Of a stretch of DNA of 6,659 bases, positions 1-5,404 are shown in pieces. The DNA comes from HXMU1420-2 sp040830545 (lineage in GTDB: Bacteria > Pseudomonadota > Alphaproteobacteria > Rhodobacterales > Rhodobacteraceae): positions 1 through 6,659 of the forward strand of contig JBFOMB010000036.1 of assembly GCA_040830545.1 (NCBI GenBank). The letters run 5' to 3'. A program made the position numbers and the translations under genes. The notes under the pieces were generated by a model, which worked only from the letters and a program-made list of their open reading frames with translations, searched no databases and had not been told where the DNA came from. Position 1 is the stretch's first letter. Each line of letters begins with the position of its first letter.

Positions 1-1
1 C

Positions 2-2146
2 CAAATCAAGGAACGTTGGCCACTGATCGAAACCGGCGACCTCAAAGGCGCGATCTATCATACTGAGGACGGCTACATTAACCCCGCGGATGTCACGCAG
101 GCCATGGCAAAGGGCGCGCGCCAGCGTGGCGTAGACATTGTGCGCAAGATGCAGGCCGATGCATTCCATTGGACCGGCACCCACTGGGAAGTCACCTGTA
201 CCAAGATGGTCGAGCAAGGCGGCAACCTCGTCCCGTCTGACGAGCAGGTTGTAATCACGGCAGAGCATGTGGTGACCGCGTCGGGCAATCACGCGCAGCG
301 CACAGCCAAGATGCTGGGCATCAAGATGCCTGCAATCCCGGTAGAGCACACATTCATCGTCATGGACAAGGACCCCGAGCTGGTCAAATGGCGCGAGGCA
401 GGCAACCCGGAACACCCCGTTGTGCGCGACGCCGACAATGAATCCTATGCGCGTGAAGAACGTGGCGGGTGGATTCTGGGCATTTACGAACATGGCGCGC
501 CTGCGCGGTTCGAACATGGCGTGCCAGACAGCTTCCGCGCGGACCTGTTCCCGCTGGATATCGACCGGATCGCGGATCAGTACATGGCCATGGCGGAACG
601 TGTGCCGTCCTGTGCCGACAGCGGCCTGAAGGACGATTTCAACGGCCCCATCTGCTATACCCCGGACGGCAACCCGCTGGTCGGCCCCGCGCCGGGTCTG
701 CGCAACATGTGGCTGGCCGAGGGCTTTTCCTTCGGGATCACCGCCGCCGGTGGCACGGGGTACTACCTGGCCCAGATGATGGTGGATGGCGAGGCAGAAA
801 TCGACATGGCCTCGCTCGACCCCAAACGGTATTCCCAATCTTGGATGACCACCGAATATGCGGCGCGCAAGAACGAGGAATGCTACGAACACGTCTACAT
901 CCTGCACCACCCGGATGAAGAACGCGAAGCCTGCCGCCCGCTGCGCACAGCCCCGGCCTATGACCGCCAGAAGGCGCGTGGCGCGCAGTTTGGTCAGGTC
1001 AATGGTTGGGAACGTCCGAACTACTACGGACCGCTGGACGCGCCGGACAATTTCGACAAGGACGCCCGGTCCTTCCGCCGTGGCAAATGGTGGCAATACG
1101 CCGTCGAAGAGGCCAAGGCGATCCGCGAAGGCGTTGGCCTGATCGACGCCACTGCGTTCACCAAGCATCGCGTTTACGGCGCTGGGGCCACCGCGTTCCT
1201 GGACTGGTTCACCTGTAACAAACTGCCCCGGATCGGTCGCATCAACCTGACCTATGCGCTGACCAGCCACGGCACCACGCGTACCGAATACACCATCGTG
1301 CGCGAGGGCGAGGATGAGTATTACCTCGTCTCTGCCGGGGCCTGGACGGAATACGATCAGGACTATTTGCTGAAGGCCATCGAAGACTGGAGCACCGGCA
1401 GCACCAATGACTGGGTTGGCGTGCAGGACGTGACCACGCAGTGGGGTGTCTTCGCCATCGCCGGACCCAAGTCGCGCGATGTGCTGAAAGAGGTGATCAA
1501 GGACGCCGACCCGGAAACCGCACTGTCGAACAAGCGTTTCCCTTGGTTGTCGGCGCGCAAGATCGAGCTAGGCATGTGCCCGGTCAACGCGATCCGCGTG
1601 GCTTATACGGGCGAACTGGGCTGGGAACTGCATCACCCGATCGAGATGCAGAACTACCTGTTCGATCTGCTGGAAAAGGCCGGTGAAAAGCACGGCATGA
1701 AGCTGGTCGGTGCGCGCGCACAAAACTGGCTGCGGCAGGAAAAATCCTATCGCGCCTTTGGCACCGAACTGGGCCGCGACGCCACCCCGGCAGAGGCAGA
1801 TTTGCCACGCTTCATCGACCTCAGCAAGGATTTCCACGGCAAGGCCGAGATGGAAGCCAAAGGTATCCGCGCCAAATGCATAACCTTACTGATCGACGGG
1901 CCGGATGACGCCGATCCGTGGGGCCGCGAGGTGCTGTATGACGGGGACAACCGCGTCGGGCGCCTGACTTCGGGCGGGTACTCGGTTGCCTTTGGCAAAT
2001 CCATCGGCATGGGATATGTCACGCCTGACCTTGCCAAAGTTGGCCAGAAGCTAAAGGTCAAGATGTTGGACAAGCTGTGGGATGCCGAAATTGTCGAGGA
2101 CAGCCCCTACGACCCCAAGAACGAAACCATCCGAAAGGACGGGTGA
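2..2146 (+). CDS. Dimethylglycine/sarcosine dehydrogenase-like FAD oxidoreductase with C-terminal GcvT domain (5' partial)
   Basis: The frame is open from base 2 and ends at TGA 2144-2146, giving 714 residues. Family members usually have about 800-850, so roughly the first 100 residues, including the GxGxxG FAD-binding fold, lie upstream. The in-frame ATG at 104 is internal, because homologous-looking sequence (GYINPADVTQAMAKGARQRG) spans it. Visible parts, in order: the rest of the DAO flavoprotein domain, with the active-site-side segment YTPDGNPLVGPAPG near nt 647-700 and EGFSFGITAAGGTG; an FAO_M-type linker (about nt 836-1003, ending GWERPNYYGP); a GcvT folate-binding domain (about nt 1016-1768) with YTGELGWE at 1604-1627; and a GcvT C-terminal barrel (about nt 1856-2098). 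Known family role: oxidative N-demethylation of dimethylglycine, sarcosine or related methylated amines, passing the methylene group to tetrahydrofolate. The exact substrate cannot be told from sequence. The next gene overlaps its 3' end, so cotranscription is likely. Confidence 0.93.
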   Translation, partial: QIKERWPLIETGDLKGAIYHTEDGYINPADVTQAMAKGARQRGVDIVRKMQADAFHWTGTHWEVTCTKMVEQGGNLVPSDEQVVITAEHVVTASGNHAQRTAKMLGIKMPAIPVEHTFIVMDKDPELVKWREAGNPEHPVVRDADNESYAREERGGWILGIYEHGAPARFEHGVPDSFRADLFPLDIDRIADQYMAMAERVPSCADSGLKDDFNGPICYTPDGNPLVGPAPGLRNMWLAEGFSFGITAAGGTGYYLAQMMVDGEAEIDMASLDPKRYSQSWMTTEYAARKNEECYEHVYILHHPDEEREACRPLRTAPAYDRQKARGAQFGQVNGWERPNYYGPLDAPDNFDKDARSFRRGKWWQYAVEEAKAIREGVGLIDATAFTKHRVYGAGATAFLDWFTCNKLPRIGRINLTYALTSHGTTRTEYTIVREGEDEYYLVSAGAWTEYDQDYLLKAIEDWSTGSTNDWVGVQDVTTQWGVFAIAGPKSRDVLKEVIKDADPETALSNKRFPWLSARKIELGMCPVNAIRVAYTGELGWELHHPIEMQNYLFDLLEKAGEKHGMKLVGARAQNWLRQEKSYRAFGTELGRDATPAEADLPRFIDLSKDFHGKAEMEAKGIRAKCITLLIDGPDDADPWGREVLYDGDNRVGRLTSGGYSVAFGKSIGMGYVTPDLAKVGQKLKVKMLDKLWDAEIVEDSPYDPKNETIRKDG

Positions 2147-2942
2147 GCCGCGTCGAGCGCCCATCCTGTTGCTTCTGATCGTCGGGGCCGCCGCATTGCT
2201 GGCGGCCCTTTTCTATCGGGACAACCCGCTGACCCAACGTGCACAGGACTATGCCCAGACGGTTTCCGTGGCCAGCGCGGGCATTTACGTGTCGTTGCGG
2301 ACGGTCAACGCCTTCCTGTCTGCCGCGCAAGAGGTAGAGGTCGGTGGCGCGCTGGTGGTGCAAGGCACCGTGCAACCCCTGAAAACGCTGGAGCCCATCG
2401 ACGACACCATCGAACGCATCGCCTCGCTTGTCTTTACCACCATGGTGGTCACCGGCCTGCTGGCTGTAGCCATGGGGCCGGTATCTGCCGTGGGCGCAGC
2501 GCTGATCTGCGGAGCCTTAGCGCTGTGGATCGCGGATCGGTTGATCGGGCGGCAGGACATTGTGGTGGTGATGGCCCGCAGGCTCAGCTGGTATGGGGCG
2601 TTTCTGGCGGTTGCCCTGCCGCTGGCCTTCCTACTGTCCGCGCTGGTGGCCGATCATCTGACCGGGCAGGTTTGGGAGGACAACACAGCCATCGTCGCCG
2701 AAATCACAGCCCCCATTGATCTGGACGAAACCGATACAGACAGCGGGTTCTGGGCGGTGATCGACACGGCTGAGGATTACCGTGACCTTGCGCGCAACGT
2801 CTATGACCGCGCGGACGATCTGATCGGCAGTTACATCGCGATCCTCGCCGTGTTCCTGTTCAAGATCCTCGTGCTGCCGCTGATGCTGGTCGGAGCATTT
2901 TTTATCGTAGTCAGGTTCTTCGCACAGCGACCACAGGCATAA
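2082..2942 (+). CDS. Multi-pass membrane protein of unknown function (start uncertain)
   Basis: I do not recognise this as a named family. The frame ends at TAA 2940-2942. From ATG 2082 it encodes 286 residues, but the first 21 or so overlap the dehydrogenase and are Pro/Thr/Arg-rich, as expected of an out-of-frame shadow. The credible protein begins around nt 2145. Using the ATG 2082 numbering, hydrophobic segments lie at about 27-44, 116-150 (long enough for one or two helices), 168-190 and 249-279. Between them are a hydrophilic stretch at 45-112 (with the acidic, turn-rich part EVEVGG...LEPIDDTIER) and an acidic stretch at 196-247. No catalytic motif or lipobox is apparent. ATG 2082 has no Shine-Dalgarno, whereas a GTG at 2143 overlapping the upstream TGA has one but is out of frame by one base. 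Coding from about 2145 onward is convincing; the N-terminus is not. It is probably translated together with the preceding dehydrogenase gene and may be functionally unrelated to it. Confidence 0.75.
   Translation: MPKLSRTAPTTPRTKPSERTGEPRRAPILLLLIVGAAALLAALFYRDNPLTQRAQDYAQTVSVASAGIYVSLRTVNAFLSAAQEVEVGGALVVQGTVQPLKTLEPIDDTIERIASLVFTTMVVTGLLAVAMGPVSAVGAALICGALALWIADRLIGRQDIVVVMARRLSWYGAFLAVALPLAFLLSALVADHLTGQVWEDNTAIVAEITAPIDLDETDTDSGFWAVIDTAEDYRDLARNVYDRADDLIGSYIAILAVFLFKILVLPLMLVGAFFIVVRFFAQRPQA
2135..2145 (+). promoter_or_regulatory. Shine-Dalgarno AAGGA and GTG start candidate for the membrane protein
   Basis: AAGGA at 2135-2139 sits three bases before a GTG at 2143-2145, which overlaps the dehydrogenase stop as GTGA. 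This is a common translational-coupling arrangement. However, the GTG frame stops after 11 codons at TGA 2176-2178 and joins the long membrane-protein frame only if one base is added, for example in the CCC run at 2160-2162. It is listed because it bears on the start of the downstream gene. Confidence 0.4.
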
Positions 2943-2960
2943 GGCGCAAAACGGCCTCAG

Positions 2961-3902
2961 CTATTTCATGTCCCCCAACACGGCCTCTTCAATCCGGTCG
3001 GTTGCTGGTGGTGGTTGCATGGACAGCCCTGTGATCTGGTCATAAAGCGCCGGGTTCATATCAAAGGCGATTGCGTCCAGTGACGGTTGCAGTTGCGCCA
3101 GATTGCGGGCCGATATGATAGGTACCGGACCCGTCGGATGCGCCGCCACCCAGGCCACAGCCAGGGTCGCCGGGGAAACTCCAATCTCTTCCCCCAATTG
3201 TGCCAGTTCGGCAGCGGTGTCGTGCATCCAGTCCACCCCATAGCGCGCGTTGTAGTAGGTGTTTTCGATCAGCCGGCCTTCGGTTTTGCCACTTGCGTAC
3301 TTGCCGGTCAGCAAGCCGCCACCCAACGGTGAATAAGGCGCGACGGTGATCTCCTGATCCGCCGCCATTGGCAGGATTTCAACCTCCACCTGTCGCTTCA
3401 CCAGATTGTACATGGGTTGCAGGATGTCCACGCGCGGCCCGATGGCCTGCGCCTTCATCACCTGCCATGCGGCGAAATTCGACAGGCCAATGTAGCGGAT
3501 CGCGCCCGATCCCTTGAGCCCGGCGAACACCTCCATCGTGTGCTCCAGCGGCGTATCAGAGTCAAATCGGTGGAGGTAGAGCACATCGACAACATCCAGC
3601 CCCAGTCGCGACCGGCTGGCGTCAAACTGTTTCTGCATGTTCTCAGCATTTGCGCCACCGTGATACCCGACCTTGGTCGCGATCAGCAGACTGTCTCGCT
3701 CGTCCTTGATCAGCTGGCCCAAAATCTCTTCGGACCGCCCGCCCGTGTAGCTGGTCGCGGTGTCGAAATGGTTGATTCCAACCGCGCGGCAAGCGTCGAA
3801 CATGGCGCGACTGTCAGCCTCGTCCGCGTTGCCGCCAAACTGCATGGTGCCAAAGGCAAAGCGCGAAGCGGCAGTGCCGTCAGGAGTGGTCAGAGCTGTC
3901 AT
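2961..3902 (-). CDS. Aldo/keto reductase
   Basis: A 313-residue protein of normal length for the aldo/keto reductase superfamily: soluble NAD(P)H-dependent oxidoreductases with a TIM-barrel fold that reduce aldehydes or ketones to alcohols. All four catalytic positions are visible: D47 (in NHFDTAT), Y52 (SYTGGRSEE), K77 (IATKVGY) and H111 (LYLHRFD). Other family signatures are GLSNF at 139-143, the Q162-P163 region (ILQPMYNL), PYSPLGGGLLTGKY at 189-202, and a C-terminal cofactor-phosphate region PIISARNLAQLQ at 261-272. ATG 3902-3900 shares one base with the stop of the upstream oxygenase gene (TGATG), so the two are almost certainly translated together. No strong Shine-Dalgarno is seen, consistent with reinitiation. 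The substrate is unknown; the coupling suggests it acts on a product of the oxygenase or on a related metabolite, which is inference. The gene converges on the membrane-protein gene with only 18 bases between stops and no clear terminator hairpin. Confidence 0.93.
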   Translation of the reverse strand: MTALTTPDGTAASRFAFGTMQFGGNADEADSRAMFDACRAVGINHFDTATSYTGGRSEEILGQLIKDERDSLLIATKVGYHGGANAENMQKQFDASRSRLGLDVVDVLYLHRFDSDTPLEHTMEVFAGLKGSGAIRYIGLSNFAAWQVMKAQAIGPRVDILQPMYNLVKRQVEVEILPMAADQEITVAPYSPLGGGLLTGKYASGKTEGRLIENTYYNARYGVDWMHDTAAELAQLGEEIGVSPATLAVAWVAAHPTGPVPIISARNLAQLQPSLDAIAFDMNPALYDQITGLSMQPPPATDRIEEAVLGDMK

Positions 3903-4681
3903 CAGGACAGCCGCCCGTAAAACGTCATCCGCGCGCTTTCGCTTAACTCCACGCCGGGTGCGTTGTTGTAGGCCAACACGGCCAGCATCCGGGTCGTATC
4001 GCTTTCGTTTGGTGACACCCGGTGGATCGAATTACGCCCCCGAAACAGAACCAGTGCGCCCGGGTCCATGGACAGAACCTGTGGCGTCGACCGCCCGTCC
4101 AGCAAGTCCGCCACGCCGTCGAAATTCATCTCCCCTGCATCCGCATCACGCAGGTCCTTGACGTATTCGAACTGCCCGCCTGCATCCGGCTTCTGGATCA
4201 GAAGCGTGATCGCAAAAGAAGAGTTATCGAAATGCCAGCCCAGTTCCTGACCCCGATTGGCATAGTGAATGTTGATCGACGACAGTGTGTCCGCATAGGG
4301 GTGCAATTCAGCTTCGCCTGTAGTGCGCTTTACGAAATTCCGGAAGTCGGAGTCATCGTACAGGGTACGCAACGGAGAATCCGCACCAACTTCATCGTCG
4401 CAGATACAGCCCTTGGACGACACAACCTGCCGGTTATTTGGGTGATCGTCCGGATAGGCCGGATCGTTTGGAGTCAGATAAACCGAATGATCCTGCGCGC
4501 AGAAATAGGCATTCGGCGCGCCATCCCGGCTTTCCTTCTGCATCGCCAACAGAGCATCCGGACGAATGAAACCCGACAGAACCAGCACGCCATCCCGGTT
4601 CAGACGGTCCGAGCAATTCGCACCAAACGCTTCGTCTGCAATCGGGTAGTGGTCCAGATCCACAATGTTCGAGATTCTCAT
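3902..4681 (-). CDS. 2-oxoglutarate/Fe(II)-dependent oxygenase, HalD/BesD-like (HxD form)
   Basis: Encodes 259 residues from ATG 4681-4679, with GAGGA four bases upstream. The frame can be extended to ATG 4822, but those 47 extra residues are Cys/Arg-rich and look untranslated. The opening MRISNIVDLDHYPI and the layout resemble the HalD/BesD (ArpA-like) family of cupin-fold oxygenases that act on free amino acids. The iron-binding triad is H150 and D152 (GWHFDNSSF) with distal H220 (RGRNSIHRVSP); R231 (TTRMLAVLAY) is placed to bind the 2-oxoglutarate carboxylate. LLIQKPDAGGQFEYV and the end MTFYGR also fit the family. Halogenases of this family replace the Asp with Gly to make room for chloride; the Asp here predicts hydroxylation or another oxygenation rather than chlorination. 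It uses O2 and 2-oxoglutarate in the cytoplasm, and no signal peptide is seen. It is the first gene of a two-gene unit with the aldo/keto reductase. The substrate is unknown. Family recall is from memory, without a search. Confidence 0.9.
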   Translation of the reverse strand: MRISNIVDLDHYPIADEAFGANCSDRLNRDGVLVLSGFIRPDALLAMQKESRDGAPNAYFCAQDHSVYLTPNDPAYPDDHPNNRQVVSSKGCICDDEVGADSPLRTLYDDSDFRNFVKRTTGEAELHPYADTLSSINIHYANRGQELGWHFDNSSFAITLLIQKPDAGGQFEYVKDLRDADAGEMNFDGVADLLDGRSTPQVLSMDPGALVLFRGRNSIHRVSPNESDTTRMLAVLAYNNAPGVELSESARMTFYGRLS

Positions 4682-4685
4682 GGCA

Positions 4686-4690
4686 TCCTC
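4686..4690 (-). promoter_or_regulatory. Ribosome binding site GAGGA of the oxygenase gene
   Basis: On the minus strand GAGGA is followed by TGCC and then ATG 4681-4679. No comparable site precedes the longer start at 4822, so this site decides in favour of the 259-residue protein. Confidence 0.7.
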
Positions 4691-4696
4691 ATCCGC

Positions 4697-4725
4697 TTGG
4701 TTTCGCGGACAGTGCCGCGTATCCT
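4697..4725 (+). promoter_or_regulatory. Candidate promoter for the acetyltransferase gene in the divergent intergenic region
   Basis: TTGGTT at 4697-4702 is separated by exactly 17 bases from TATCCT at 4720-4725, a weak sigma-70-like pair reading toward the acetyltransferase. It would give a leader of roughly 100 bases. Matches to consensus are only partial (TTG of the -35, TAT..T of the -10). The spacer contains an inverted repeat, so a repressor could bind there. The rest of the 152-bp region between the divergent starts (4682-4833) shows no other convincing promoter, terminator or small gene. Confidence 0.3.
4704..4719. repeat. Inverted repeat CGCGG-N6-CCGCG in the divergent promoter region
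   Basis: Perfect 5-bp arms at 4704-4708 and 4715-4719 flank ACAGTG. The dyad fills most of the spacer of the candidate plus-strand promoter and lies 23-38 bases upstream of the oxygenase ATG, where it could be an operator or an mRNA hairpin in the oxygenase leader. Short GC-rich dyads occur by chance in such genomes, so function is unproven. Confidence 0.4.
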
Positions 4726-4833
4726 GGGAATTGAAAAGCCCCTGCAGGCGAGAACAGCGATGCCCCTTCGTGCACCCGCGTGAAAGAGACCAACACACAT
4801 GCACCGTCGCAGACAACCTCATGACAAATAGAC

Positions 4834-5397
4834 ATGTTGATGACCAAAAAGACTGACATTACGACCCAATCTGCCTGTGCAACCGACGATGCCTACGCAA
4901 TCCGGTCGGGCCAGGTTCCAGATGCATGGGAACTTGCGCAGTTGCATGTCGCCGTTTGGCGTGAAACCTACAGGGCCTATGCCCCTCAAACAGCAGTCAA
5001 CGAATTGGGGCCGCGACGTCGCTTACCCTACTGGACCAAGGCCCTGGCGTCGGACCCAAGTGATACCGGAGCGTTGGTCGCGACCCGAAATGGAGCGATT
5101 GTTGCGGTGTCAGGGTTCGGTGTTTCAACACACCCTGCCTTTGCAGGCGCAGCGGAGATCAAGCATTTTTATGTGGGCAAGTCCGCGCGCGGCCTGGGTC
5201 TGGGCAGCCGTCTGTTTCGTACCACCCTGGACCATCTTCGCATTGGCGGGCAGAACCGCGTCGCACTGGCGGTAGTGGAACAAAATACAAGGGCCCGGAA
5301 ATTCTATCGTACCTTGGGTGGCGAGGAGATTGGCGCATTTACCGACGCCGGTCCGCTTTGGCGTTCCTCCAATATCGTGGTGCAATGGGTGCTATAG
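4834..5397 (+). CDS. GNAT-family N-acetyltransferase
   Basis: A 187-residue protein (185 if the second ATG at 4840 is used) of usual GNAT size. These cytoplasmic enzymes transfer acetyl from acetyl-CoA to an amine. The N-terminal helix region (IRSGQVPDAWELAQLHVAVWR, about 23-43, followed by ETYRAY) is typical. Motif A is IKHFYVGKSARGLGLGSRLF at 109-128, with the CoA pyrophosphate loop RGLGLG at 119-124. Motif B follows as VVEQNTRARKFYRTLGGEE at 147-165, including N151 and the FY pair. Both start codons lack a clear Shine-Dalgarno, so the exact start is uncertain and translation may be weak; an in-frame TGA at 4822-4824 rules out a longer start. It is transcribed divergently from the oxygenase-reductase pair and its stop lies seven bases from that of the convergent EAL gene. 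The substrate is unknown. Acetylation of a product of the neighbouring oxygenase is possible but is inference from position only. Confidence 0.9.
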   Translation: MLMTKKTDITTQSACATDDAYAIRSGQVPDAWELAQLHVAVWRETYRAYAPQTAVNELGPRRRLPYWTKALASDPSDTGALVATRNGAIVAVSGFGVSTHPAFAGAAEIKHFYVGKSARGLGLGSRLFRTTLDHLRIGGQNRVALAVVEQNTRARKFYRTLGGEEIGAFTDAGPLWRSSNIVVQWVL

Positions 5398-5404
5398 ATC
5401 CCGG

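Noticed and set aside
104..106. ATG 104 as the true start of the dehydrogenase
   Set aside because: The frame is open to base 2 with family-typical sequence across the ATG, and the FAD-binding N-terminus would be missing.
2941..2990. Terminator or repeat at the convergent junction (ACGGCCTC at 2951-2958 and 2980-2987)
   Set aside because: The 8-bp direct repeat is short and partly coding, and only a three-base-pair hairpin can be drawn, without a T run.
3417..3920. Plus-strand open frame (167 codons) antisense to the aldo/keto reductase
   Set aside because: The reductase has its full catalytic tetrad on the other strand; this frame shows no family features.
4022..4783. Long plus-strand open frame (253 codons) antisense to the oxygenase
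   Set aside because: It lies opposite a well-supported gene, its translation is Arg/Ile/Val-rich without any recognisable motif, and it has no ribosome site. Long antisense frames are common in high-G+C genomes.
4682..4822. 47-residue N-terminal extension of the oxygenase from ATG 4822
   Set aside because: The extension is Cys/Arg-rich and lacks a ribosome site, while ATG 4681 has GAGGA at good spacing and begins the family-like MRISNIVDLD.
4780..4824. Possible 14-codon leader peptide (GTG to TGA) before the acetyltransferase
   Set aside because: No ribosome site, no runs of a regulatory amino acid, and no attenuator-like hairpin after it.
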